Shown: positions 17,840-25,778 of the stretch, in pieces | How positions within the stretch are numbered: the first letter of the stretch is position 1 | How the letters are laid out: each line of letters starts with the position of its first letter | NCBI RefSeq assembly: GCF_001544575.2 | Contig: NZ_FCNY02000023.1 | Coordinates: forward strand, 49,045 to 113,044 | DNA from: Caballeronia cordobensis | Lineage (GTDB): Bacteria; Pseudomonadota; Gammaproteobacteria; Burkholderiales; Burkholderiaceae | Direction of reading: 5' to 3' | DNA: 64,000 nt | Made by a program: the position numbers and the translations under genes | The notes under the pieces: generated by a model | Database searches by the model: none | Told to the model about the DNA's origin: nothing | The model's input: only the letters and a program-made list of their open reading frames with translations

Positions 17840-18175
17840 ATGGCTGAATCATCCCCTACCGAATACTTCATACAAGGCATCACCAAGAGCGGGAGGAAGT
17901 TTCGGCCGAGCGACTGGTCCGAGCGTCTCGCGGGCGTGATGTCCGGCTTCGGGCCCAAAGCTAAAGGTCCGAATGCGCGCCTGCAATATTCCATCTACGT
18001 TCGCCCGACGATGATCGGCGACATCAAGGTCGTGATCGTCGATTCGCGCCTGCGCGACATCGAGCCGATGGCCTTCGACTTCGTGCTCAACTTCGCGAAG
18101 GACAACGATCTCGTCGTGACCGAGGCGTGCGAGCTGCCGCCGCACCACGGCACGCAGACGCAGCAGAACACCTGA
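17840..18175 (+). CDS. DUF3579 domain-containing protein
   Basis: A 111-residue cytoplasmic protein (MAESSPTEYFIQGITKSG at the start, then KFRPSDWSERLAGVMSGFG) that matches the DUF3579 family of beta-proteobacteria in length and in the conserved RPSDWAERL-type motif. Function is unknown. It sits in a conserved slot between the arginine genes and rpsT in Burkholderiaceae. A bidirectional terminator follows. Confidence 0.85.
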   Translation: MAESSPTEYFIQGITKSGRKFRPSDWSERLAGVMSGFGPKAKGPNARLQYSIYVRPTMIGDIKVVIVDSRLRDIEPMAFDFVLNFAKDNDLVVTEACELPPHHGTQTQQNT

Positions 18176-18196
18176 AGCGCAGACAAGCGCAGACGC

Positions 18197-18224
18197 AAAA
18201 AAGCCCGCCGAAGCGGGCTTTTTC
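18197..18224. terminator. Bidirectional terminator between the DUF3579 gene and rpsT
   Basis: AAAAGCCCGC pairs with GCGGGCTTTT around CGAA, with A-tract and T-tract flanks. It can end both convergent transcripts. Confidence 0.9.
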
Positions 18225-18305
18225 GTTACTGCGCAGCGGAAACAGGAAGCTGCTTCGGCGAACGCCGGCCCGAAGACCGAGGCGCGCGCCGGAAGCGAGC
18301 CGGAA

Positions 18306-18584
18306 TTACTGGGCAGCGGGGGCTTGCAGGCCCTTGATGGCTGCAGCCAGGCGGCTCTTGTGACGAGCGGCCTTGTTCTTGTGGACGATCTTCTTGTCCG
18401 CGATGATGTCCATCGTCTTGACCGACGACTGGAACACTTCGGCGGCCTTGGCCTGATCGCCGGCTTCGATAGCCTTGCGAACTGCCTTGATGGCCGTGCG
18501 GAACTTCGAGCGCAGCGCCGAGTTGTGCGAGTTGGCTTTGGCGGCCTGACGGGCGCGCTTGCGAGCTTGTGCGGAATTTGCCAT
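18306..18584 (-). CDS. rpsT: 30S ribosomal protein S20
   Basis: S20 is a helical primary-binding protein of 16S rRNA. The 92-residue, Lys/Arg/Ala-rich sequence begins MANSAQARKRARQAAKAN and contains LRSKFRTAIKAVRKAIEAGD and IIADKKIVHKNKAARHKSRL, the family signature. GGAAACCGTC precedes the ATG. A sigma70-like promoter lies about 205 bases upstream, giving a long leader; E. coli S20 is known to autoregulate its translation, so the leader may be regulatory. Confidence 0.97.
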   Translation of the reverse strand: MANSAQARKRARQAAKANSHNSALRSKFRTAIKAVRKAIEAGDQAKAAEVFQSSVKTMDIIADKKIVHKNKAARHKSRLAAAIKGLQAPAAQ

Positions 18585-18797
18585 GACGGTTTCCTTTTTC
18601 CTGTTTCAGCTGTTTCTGCTGTTACCTTGGCGGAGCGCGCGGCCGGCGAGGGCCTTGAAGAGCCTGAGAGACGGGCTGTTCGAGCGTGCTGCCTTCGATC
18701 TGAAATCCCGGGAACGATTGCCCGAGAACCTTAAAACACCGCCGGCCAGGGCCGGAAAAGACGAGAGGCCACGCAAAGCGGAGCTTCGAAACCCGCG

Positions 18798-18827
18798 ATT
18801 ATAGCAAGGGAATATGAGACGTGACAA
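18798..18827 (-). promoter_or_regulatory. Probable sigma70 promoter of rpsT
   Basis: On the minus strand TTGTCA (18822-18827) and TATAAT (18798-18803) are separated by 18 bases. The predicted start near 18790 leaves a leader of about 205 bases before rpsT. Confidence 0.6.
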
Positions 18828-18937
18828 GCGCGGCGTCGGAACACCCCGGGCGGCGTCGCATTGTTGCGATCGGTCAATCGTGCGCTGTTGGCCGCCAGCA
18901 ATAAGTCTAGTCTGGTGGGCGCGTCGCGGGCGTTCCG

Positions 18938-18943
18938 TATAAT
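18938..18943 (+). promoter_or_regulatory. Candidate -10 element directly upstream of murJ
   Basis: A perfect TATAAT ends 9 bases before the murJ ATG, with no Shine-Dalgarno sequence between. The -35 region is poor. If active it would give a leaderless or near-leaderless mRNA. Confidence 0.4.
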
Positions 18944-18952
18944 AAGCGCCCC

Positions 18953-20503
18953 ATGAATCTATTTCGAGCCCTCCTGACGGTCAGCGGCTTCACGCTGCTG
19001 TCGCGCGTGACCGGCCTGATCCGCGAAACGCTGATCGCCCGAGCTTTCGGCGCCAGTCTCTATACCGACGCGTTTTATGTCGCGTTCCGCATTCCGAACC
19101 TGCTGCGGCGGCTGTCCGCGGAAGGCGCGTTCGCGCAGGCGTTCGTGCCGATCCTCGCCGAGTTCAAGAACAGCAAGGGCCACGATCCGACCAAGGCGCT
19201 CGTCGACGCGATGTCGACCGTGCTGACGTGGGCCCTCATTGCGCTGTCGATCGTCGGCATGGCGGGCGCGGCCTGGGTCGTGTTCGCGGTCGCATCGGGT
19301 CTCGAACACGAAGGCACCGCGTACGCACTCGCGGTCGACATGACGCGCATCATGTTCCCGTACATCGTCTTCATCTCGATGACGACGCTCGCGTCCGGCG
19401 TGCTCAACACCTACAAGCAGTTCTCGCTGCCCGCGTTCGCGCCGGTGCTGCTCAACGTGTCGTTCATCTTCGCGGCGGTATTCGTGGCGCCTCATCTGAA
19501 GATGCCGGTGTACGCGCTCGCCTACGCGGTGATCGTGGGCGGCATTCTGCAATTGCTCGTGCAGATTCCGGGGCTGAAGAAGATCGACATGGTGCCGCGC
19601 ATCGGCCTGAGCTTTCCGCGCGCGCTCGCGCATCCGGGCGTGAAGCGCGTGCTGCTGAAAATGGTGCCCGCGACCTTCGCGGTGTCGGTCGGGCAGCTGA
19701 GCCTCATCATCAACACGAACATCGCGTCGAATATCGGGGCGGGCGCGGTGTCGTGGATCAACTATGCCGACCGGCTGATGGAGTTCCCCACCGCGCTCCT
19801 AGGCGCCGCGCTCGGCACGATTCTCCTGCCGAGCCTCTCGAAGGCGCACGTCGATGCCGACAACGTCGAATATTCCGCGCTGCTGGACTGGGGCCTGCGC
19901 ATCACCTTCCTGCTGGCCGCGCCGAGCGCTGTCGCGCTGTTCTTCTTCGCCGAGCCGCTTACCGCCACGCTCTTTCACTACGGCAAGTTCGACAACCATT
20001 CCGTCGTGATGGTCGGCCGCGCGTTGTCGGCGTATGGCATCGGGCTGATCGGCCTCATCCTCATCAAGATTCTCGCGCCCGGCTTCTATGCGAAGCAGGA
20101 CATCAAGACGCCGGTGAAGATCGCCGTCTTCGTCCTCGTGATGACGCAGGTCAGCAACTACGTCTTCGTGCCGATCTTTTCCCACGCGGGCCTGACGCTT
20201 TCCATCGGCCTCGGCGCGCTCGCCAATGCCGGTCTGTTGTTCCTGGGTCTGCGCCATCGCAAGATCTATCGCCCGTCGCCGGGCTGGCTGCGCTTTTTCG
20301 CGCAGCTGGTCGGCGCGTGCCTGATTCTTGCGGGCACGATGCATTGGGTGGCGATCAACTTCGACTGGATCGGCATGCGCGCGACGCCGTTCATGCGCAT
20401 CGCGCTGCTCGGGGCGAGTCTTGTCGTGTTTGCCGCGCTATATTTCGGTATTCTGTCCGCAATGGGCTTCAAGTACGCCTATTTCAAGAGACGCACGCTT
20501 TGA
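18953..20503 (+). CDS. murJ: Lipid II flippase MurJ
   Basis: MurJ moves lipid II across the inner membrane for peptidoglycan assembly. The 516-residue MOP-superfamily protein has about 14 hydrophobic segments. Hallmarks are SGFTLLSRVTGLIRETLIA at the N-terminus, FYVAFRIPNLLRRLSAEGAF with the essential cavity arginines, and INYADRLMEFPTALLGAALG. It overlaps the sirB1-type gene downstream (TGATG), so the two form an operon. Confidence 0.96.
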   Translation: MNLFRALLTVSGFTLLSRVTGLIRETLIARAFGASLYTDAFYVAFRIPNLLRRLSAEGAFAQAFVPILAEFKNSKGHDPTKALVDAMSTVLTWALIALSIVGMAGAAWVVFAVASGLEHEGTAYALAVDMTRIMFPYIVFISMTTLASGVLNTYKQFSLPAFAPVLLNVSFIFAAVFVAPHLKMPVYALAYAVIVGGILQLLVQIPGLKKIDMVPRIGLSFPRALAHPGVKRVLLKMVPATFAVSVGQLSLIINTNIASNIGAGAVSWINYADRLMEFPTALLGAALGTILLPSLSKAHVDADNVEYSALLDWGLRITFLLAAPSAVALFFFAEPLTATLFHYGKFDNHSVVMVGRALSAYGIGLIGLILIKILAPGFYAKQDIKTPVKIAVFVLVMTQVSNYVFVPIFSHAGLTLSIGLGALANAGLLFLGLRHRKIYRPSPGWLRFFAQLVGACLILAGTMHWVAINFDWIGMRATPFMRIALLGASLVVFAALYFGILSAMGFKYAYFKRRTL

Positions 20504-21345
20504 TGACGACGACGCGTATCCTCGACTACTTCTCTTCGCTGATGGCGGACGACGACACGCTTCCGCTCACGGAAGCGGCCTTGTCGCTCGCGCAGGACGC
20601 GTATCCCGACCTCGACATGCAGACGGTGCTCGCCGAGATCGACGAACTCGTGGTGCGTGCGCGCCGCCGGATGCCCGACGACGCGGACGTGAAGCAGAAA
20701 GTCGATGCGCTCAATCGTTACTTCTTCCGAGAGCTGGGTTTCTCCAGCAATCTCAACGATTACTACGATCCCGACAACAGCCATCTGAATGTGGTGCTGC
20801 GGCGCCGTCGCGGCATTCCGATATCGCTTGCCGTGGTCTATCTGGAAATGGCCGAGCAGCTCGGCGTGCCCGCGCGCGGCGTGTCGTTTCCTGGGCATTT
20901 CCTGCTGCGCGTCGCGACGCCCGGGCAGGATCTGATGCTCGATCCCACGACCGGTCAGACGCTTTCCGAAGCGCAGATGGTCGAGATGCTGGAGCCGTAT
21001 GTGCAGCGTGCGGGCGAATCGATCGGCAGTGCGCTGCGCGTGCTGCTGCAGCCCGCGACGCGTCGCGAAATCATCGCGCGCATGCTGCGCAACCTGAAGG
21101 GCATCTACTTGCAGACGGAACGCTGGCAGCGCCTGCTCGCGGTCCAGCAGCGGCTCGTGATCGCGTTGCCGCACAGCATCGAGGAAGTGCGCGATCGCGG
21201 CTTCGCGTATGCGCGGCTCGATTATTTGCGCCCGGCGCTGGAGGATTTGCAGCGCTACATCGAGATTCGGCCCGACGCCGAAGACGCGACGGTCGTCGAA
21301 ACCGAACTGCACGAGTTGCGGCAACGCACGCAGCACGGCGACTGA
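20503..21345 (+). CDS. sirB1: SirB1-family protein (transglutaminase-like plus TPR)
   Basis: The 280-residue protein has a transglutaminase-like N-terminal domain (NSHLNVVLRRRRGIPISLAV, then GVSFPGHFLLRV near residue 127) followed by a TPR-like C-terminus (LPHSIEEVRDRGFAYARLDY, LEDLQRYIEIRPDAEDA). This is the SirB1/YchA architecture. The molecular role is not settled. Translation is coupled to murJ by a TGATG overlap. It converges on the SDR gene with 16 bases between stops. Confidence 0.9.
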   Translation: MTTTRILDYFSSLMADDDTLPLTEAALSLAQDAYPDLDMQTVLAEIDELVVRARRRMPDDADVKQKVDALNRYFFRELGFSSNLNDYYDPDNSHLNVVLRRRRGIPISLAVVYLEMAEQLGVPARGVSFPGHFLLRVATPGQDLMLDPTTGQTLSEAQMVEMLEPYVQRAGESIGSALRVLLQPATRREIIARMLRNLKGIYLQTERWQRLLAVQQRLVIALPHSIEEVRDRGFAYARLDYLRPALEDLQRYIEIRPDAEDATVVETELHELRQRTQHGD

Positions 21346-21361
21346 GCGCCGCCGCGCGCAC

Positions 21362-22120
21362 TCACTTCGGCTGCATGCGGATCGCGCCGTCGAGGCGGAT
21401 CACTTCGCCGTTGAGCATCGGGTTGTCGAAGATCTGCTTCACGAGCATCGCATATTCGTCGGGCTTGCCCAGACGCGGCGGGAACGGCACCATCGCGCCG
21501 AGCGCGTCCTGTACATCTTTGGGCATGCCGAGCAGCATCGGCGTTTCGAAGAGACCCGGAGCGATGGTCATCACGCGGATGCCGCTCTTGCTCAGATCGC
21601 GCGCAATCGGCAGCGTCATGCCCGCGACGCCGCTCTTCGACGCCGCATAAGCCGCCTGTCCCATCTGGCCGTCATAGGCGGCGACCGACGCCGTGTTCAC
21701 GATCACGCCGCGCTCGCCCGCATCGTTCGCCTCGTTCTTCGACATCGCGTTCGCCGCGAGCCGGATCATGTTGAACGTGCCGATGAGATTCACGGCGATC
21801 ACTTTCGAGAAGAGATCGAGCGCGTGCGGACCGTCGCGCCCGACTGTCTTTGCCGCCGGCGCGATGCCCGCGCAGTTCACGAGGCCGCGCAGCGTGCCGA
21901 GCTTCAGCGCGGCGTCGATGGCGCGCTGGCCGTCGCTTTCCTGGCTGACGTCGCATTTGACGAACGCGCCCGACAGTTCCTGTGCGAGCGCTTCGCCCGC
22001 TGCGTCGTTCATGTCGGCGAGCACGACCTTGCCGCCGTTCGCCGCGACGAGCCGCGCCGTCGCCGCGCCCAGACCGGATGCGCCGCCGGTGATCAGAAAG
22101 ACGTTGTCCTGCATCTCCAT
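21362..22120 (-). CDS. SDR dehydrogenase, 3-hydroxyacyl-CoA dehydrogenase type II-like
   Basis: A 252-residue classical short-chain dehydrogenase. The NAD-binding TGGASGLGAATA is near residues 11-22, D37 (VVLADMND) favours NAD over NADP, NCAG follows, and the catalytic triad region reads VNTASVAAY ... QAAYAASKSGVAG (YxxxK). PxRLGKPDEYAMLVKQI and the overall sequence resemble the human HSD17B10 and bacterial 3-hydroxy-2-methylbutyryl-CoA dehydrogenase group. The substrate is inferred. AAGGAGAAGAAAC precedes the ATG. Monocistronic. Confidence 0.88.
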   Translation of the reverse strand: MEMQDNVFLITGGASGLGAATARLVAANGGKVVLADMNDAAGEALAQELSGAFVKCDVSQESDGQRAIDAALKLGTLRGLVNCAGIAPAAKTVGRDGPHALDLFSKVIAVNLIGTFNMIRLAANAMSKNEANDAGERGVIVNTASVAAYDGQMGQAAYAASKSGVAGMTLPIARDLSKSGIRVMTIAPGLFETPMLLGMPKDVQDALGAMVPFPPRLGKPDEYAMLVKQIFDNPMLNGEVIRLDGAIRMQPK

Positions 22121-22274
22121 GTTTCTTCTCCTTGATGTGATTCGCGCGCGAGGGCAGGGATGAGCGCCGCCCGCGCCGATAGTCGTCCTTGTGGGAAACG
22201 CGTCGATTGTAGCGAAGCCGCCTGCTGCAAAATCGCACGACGATCATGCGCGCTTACACGGATGCACGGGCACA

Positions 22275-22305
22275 AAAAAAACCGCTCACGAAGAGCGGGT
22301 TTTCA
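22275..22305 (-). terminator. Intrinsic terminator after adk
   Basis: Read on the minus strand, a short hairpin (CGCTC with GAGCG, one bulge) is followed by a run of T residues, directly downstream of the adk stop. Confidence 0.8.
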
Positions 22306-22331
22306 TCGAACGCGAACGAACGCGAGCAGCT

Positions 22332-22994
22332 TTACTTCAGCGCGTCGAACACGCGCGCGCGGATTTCATCGACGGTGCCGAGACCCGAGATCTTGCGATA
22401 CTCCGGCGCCTTGAGACCGTTCGATGCGCCGTTCTGCGCCCAGTCGTTGTAGTAGGCGATCAGCGGCTTGGTCTGCGCGACATACACGTCGAGACGCTTC
22501 TTCACGGTCTCTTCCTTGTCGTCGTCGCGCTGGATCAGCGGCTCGCCGGTGGCGTCGTCGGTCATCTCGACTTTCGGCGGATTGAACTTGACGTGGTACG
22601 TGCGGCCCGAAGCCGCATGCACGCGACGCCCGCTCATGCGCGTGATGATTTCGTCGAAAGGCACGTCGATTTCGAGCACGTAGTCGATCGCGACGCCCGC
22701 GTCTTTCATCGCCTCGGCTTGCGGCAGCGTGCGCGGAAAGCCGTCGAAGAGATAGCCGTTCTTGCAATCGTCGAGAAGCAGGCGTTCCTTCACGAGATTG
22801 ATGATGAGCGAATCCGGCACGAGCTCGCCCGCGTCCATGTAGCGCTTCGCCTCGACGCCGAGCGGCGAGCCTGCCTTGACGGCCGCGCGCAGCATGTCGC
22901 CGGTCGAAATCTGCGGAATGCCGAATTTCTCCTTGATGAAGTTTGCCTGGGTGCCCTTGCCCGCACCGGGTGCGCCCAACAGGATCAAACGCAT
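22332..22994 (-). CDS. adk: Adenylate kinase
   Basis: Adk interconverts ATP, ADP and AMP. The 220-residue long-form enzyme has the P-loop LLGAPGAGKGTQANFI, the AMP site ISTGDMLRAAV, FDGFPRTLPQAEAM, and a LID domain RRVHAASGRTYHVKFNPPK without zinc-binding cysteines. kdsB lies upstream in the same direction, 290 bases away, so adk probably has its own promoter. Confidence 0.97.
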   Translation of the reverse strand: MRLILLGAPGAGKGTQANFIKEKFGIPQISTGDMLRAAVKAGSPLGVEAKRYMDAGELVPDSLIINLVKERLLLDDCKNGYLFDGFPRTLPQAEAMKDAGVAIDYVLEIDVPFDEIITRMSGRRVHAASGRTYHVKFNPPKVEMTDDATGEPLIQRDDDKEETVKKRLDVYVAQTKPLIAYYNDWAQNGASNGLKAPEYRKISGLGTVDEIRARVFDALK

Positions 22995-23284
22995 GGTGAT
23001 CTCTCCGAATCGTCTATAAACCGCTTCAAGCCGCGAGGCTGATTTGACATCCGGTCAGCCAGGCTCGTGCGGCGTCGACGACTGGGCGCGCAGCCGAAAG
23101 GAGACGGCGGGCACCTGCGGACAGCGGCGCAACGTTGAGCGTGGCGCTGACCGGAAGGCTCGCGCAATCGCTTGATTATGCCACGGCTCTTTACGATCGC
23201 GACCGTAATAACGCGCATAGAAACCGCCCGAAACCCCGTCGGATGGGGCGTCTGGCGGGGTTTACACGGGTTGTGCCGCGGCTT

Positions 23285-24076
23285 TCAGTCGGCTTGAGGG
23301 AAGAGCGCCTGGACGCGCGCGAGATCGGCGGGCGTATCGACGCCCGGCGGCGGCGCATCCTGGGTCACGCGCACCACGATGCGCTCGCCGTGCCACAGCG
23401 CGCGCAGTTGCTCCAGCGCTTCGGCGGCCTCGATAGGCGCTTGCGCGAGATTCGGGAAGCCGCGCAGGAACTTCGCGCGATAGGCGTAGAGGCCGATATG
23501 CCGCAAGACGTTTTCCGGCACGACGGGCAGTTGCCCGAGCGCGGCGACGTCCGGCCAGTGCGGCTGCCAGAGATCGCGCGTCCAGGGAATCGGCGCGCGC
23601 GAAAAGTAAAGCGCGACGCTCTTCGCATCGAGCACGACCTTCACGACGTTCGGATTGAACACGTCCGCCGGATCGTGGATCGGATGCGCGGCCGTGGCGA
23701 TCGCGCATTCGCGATGCGCCGCAAGGTGCGAGGCGACGTCGCGCACCAGTTGCGGATCGATGAGCGGCTCGTCGCCCTGCACGTTGACGACGATGGCGTC
23801 GTCGTCCCAGTTGAGGCGGGTCGCGACTTCGGCGAGGCGGTCCGTGCCGGTGGGATGATCGGAGCGCGTCAGCATCACTTCGATGCCGTGATCGCGTGCG
23901 GCCTCGACCACGCGGTCGGAGTCGGTCGCAACCAGCACGTGCGATGCGCCGGATTCACGCGCGCGCTCGGCAACGCGCACGACCATCGGCTTGCCGCCGA
24001 TATCGGCGAGCGGCTTGTTCGGCAAGCGCGTGGAAGCGAGGCGCGCGGGAATGACCGCGATGAACGGAACAGACAT
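23285..24076 (-). CDS. kdsB: 3-deoxy-manno-octulosonate cytidylyltransferase
   Basis: KdsB activates KDO as CMP-KDO for lipopolysaccharide core assembly. The 263-residue enzyme begins FIAVIPARLASTRLPNKPL (CTP loop), has VATDSDRVVEAA, SDHPTGTDRLAEV and VNVQGDEPLID, then HIGLYAYRAKFL. I chose the ATG at 24076; longer in-frame starts would cover the Trm112 gene. It lies 14 bases after the Trm112 stop in a lpxK-Trm112-kdsB operon. Confidence 0.96.
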   Translation of the reverse strand: MSVPFIAVIPARLASTRLPNKPLADIGGKPMVVRVAERARESGASHVLVATDSDRVVEAARDHGIEVMLTRSDHPTGTDRLAEVATRLNWDDDAIVVNVQGDEPLIDPQLVRDVASHLAAHRECAIATAAHPIHDPADVFNPNVVKVVLDAKSVALYFSRAPIPWTRDLWQPHWPDVAALGQLPVVPENVLRHIGLYAYRAKFLRGFPNLAQAPIEAAEALEQLRALWHGERIVVRVTQDAPPPGVDTPADLARVQALFPQAD

Positions 24077-24090
24077 GGTGTGTCTGCGGC

Positions 24091-24297
24091 TCAGGCGTCG
24101 CCGGCCGGTTTGAGTGGCTCGACGGGCGTGCCTTCGACGGTCTGGCGTGCTTCGTCGACGAGCATCACGGGGATGCCGTCGCGAATCGGATAAGCCAGTT
24201 TGTCGGCGCTGCAGACGAGTTCCTGCGCCGCGCGATCGTAAGTAAGCGGGCCTTTGCAGATCGGGCAAACGAGGATTTCAAGCAGACGTGCGTCCAC
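24091..24297 (-). CDS. Trm112/YcaR family protein
   Basis: A 68-residue protein of the UPF0434/Trm112 family. The GTG start at 24297 is preferred because the family sequence begins (M)DARLLEILVCPICKGPL and because GGAGAAACTCC stands before it; upstream ATG codons lie inside lpxK. A CPIC pair is followed by LVCSADKLAYPIRDGIPVML; only part of the zinc ribbon is kept, as is usual in bacteria. It overlaps lpxK by 20 bases. Eukaryotic Trm112 activates methyltransferases; the bacterial role is less clear. Confidence 0.9.
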   Translation of the reverse strand: MDARLLEILVCPICKGPLTYDRAAQELVCSADKLAYPIRDGIPVMLVDEARQTVEGTPVEPLKPAGDA

Positions 24298-25294
24298 GGA
24301 GTTTCTCCACAACAAGAGCGATGAGGCGCGGCCGCAGCACGGCTTGCACCGGAACGACCCAGATGCGTGCGTCGCGCCAGGCACCCAATTTTACTGCATC
24401 CTTTTCGGTGATCAGGATCGCATCGGCTTCGACGCCGGCGAACGGATTCTCGCGATACGCGTAGTGATCGGGGAACGCGCGGGTCGCGGGCGCGATGCCC
24501 GCCGCGCGCAGCGTCGCGAAGAAACGCTCCGGCGAGCCGATGCCCGCCGCGGCGACCACTTTCTCGCCCGCGAATTCGCCAAGCGGACGGCGCGCCGAAG
24601 GATCGTCGAGCAGCCACGCGTCGCCGGTTTCGAGTTCGAGGGCGAAGGTGTTCGGCCACGGCGGCAGCGTGCGCTCGTACGGACTGTTGACGAGCGTGGC
24701 GTCGCGGCGGCGCGACATCGGCTCGCGCAGCGGACCCGCGGGCAGCAGAAAGCCGTTGCCGCCGAGGCGGTCGTCGAACACGACGAGTTCGAACGCGCGC
24801 GCAAGGCGATAGTGCTGCAGGCCGTCGTCGGAGACTAGGACATCGACATTCGGATGCGCCTGGAGCAACGCCTTCGCCGCCGCTACGCGATCCGGGCAGA
24901 CGAACACCGGCGCGTGCGTGCGGCGCGCGATCAAAAGGGGCTCGTCGCCCACCTGCGCGGCGCTGCTCGTCGGCGTGACGCTCGACGGCTTGGCGACCTT
25001 CGCGCCGTAGCCGCGCGAGACGACGCCCGGCTGGAACCCGGCGGCGCGCAGCGCTTCGACGAGCGCGATGACGGTCGGCGTCTTGCCGGTCCCGCCGACG
25101 GTCACATTGCCCACGACGACCACCGGCACGCCGACATCGACGCGCTTGATCCAGCCGAGGTCGAAGAAGGCGCGGCGCGTCGCGGCGACGGCGCCGAAAA
25201 TGCAGGCGAACGGCGTCAGCGCCCACGCGACGGGGCCGCGCTTGCGCCATTCGCGGGCGAGGAAATTCTCGATCGGCGACTTGAGATCAGACAT
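24278..25294 (-). CDS. lpxK: Tetraacyldisaccharide 4'-kinase
   Basis: LpxK phosphorylates the lipid A disaccharide at the 4' position to make lipid IVA at the inner membrane. The 338-residue protein has an N-terminal hydrophobic segment (WALTPFACIFGAVAA), the Walker A motif VGNVTVGGTGKTPTVIALVE near residues 61-80, GYGAKV, SDDGLQHYRLARAFELVVFD and ITEKDAVKL near the end. It heads the lpxK-Trm112-kdsB operon. No exbB/exbD genes lie upstream, where I would expect them from related genomes. Confidence 0.96.
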   Translation of the reverse strand: MSDLKSPIENFLAREWRKRGPVAWALTPFACIFGAVAATRRAFFDLGWIKRVDVGVPVVVVGNVTVGGTGKTPTVIALVEALRAAGFQPGVVSRGYGAKVAKPSSVTPTSSAAQVGDEPLLIARRTHAPVFVCPDRVAAAKALLQAHPNVDVLVSDDGLQHYRLARAFELVVFDDRLGGNGFLLPAGPLREPMSRRRDATLVNSPYERTLPPWPNTFALELETGDAWLLDDPSARRPLGEFAGEKVVAAAGIGSPERFFATLRAAGIAPATRAFPDHYAYRENPFAGVEADAILITEKDAVKLGAWRDARIWVVPVQAVLRPRLIALVVEKLRGRTSA

Positions 25295-25778
25295 GGACCG
25301 CCCTTGCGCGGGACGCTGTCGGGAAGGAAGTCGGACGTGGCGTGACGTGCAACGGCAGCTCCTCGTGATGTCGGTTGGCGTTGAACGGATTCGCGGCGAT
25401 ACGCGGCTGACGGAACGCGCGGGCCGCTGCTCGAACCCGGCACTCTAGCGCGCGAGCGCCGTGTGCGCCAGTCGGCGGCGCGTGCGGCGAACATGGACGG
25501 CGCAATCCGAACGCCTGTGGATAACTCTGTGAAGAACTCACGCTCGCGCGGCTGCGAAGTCCCGTCAGGAAAGAGTTGCTCCGGCGCTTACACTGTTGAA
25601 GGATATTTTATTATTAAAAATCAATGAGTTGAAACGGAGTATCGGGCCTCCCGCGACGCTGCTGCACGTGCGGCGGTAAGTCTTTCTGTGTGGACACTTG
25701 CTACACTTGCGTACCGCGTCGAGCGACGTTTGTCCATCGGACAGGCGGCCGCAGCGCCAGGTTTTTTCCGTTCCCGCC
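25295..25778. other. Intergenic region between divergent lpxK and xseA
   Basis: About 480 bases with no supported gene. It includes an AT-rich patch around 25600-25640 that stands out from the GC-rich surroundings. Promoters for both flanking genes must lie here but I see no clear hexamer pair. Confidence 0.5.
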
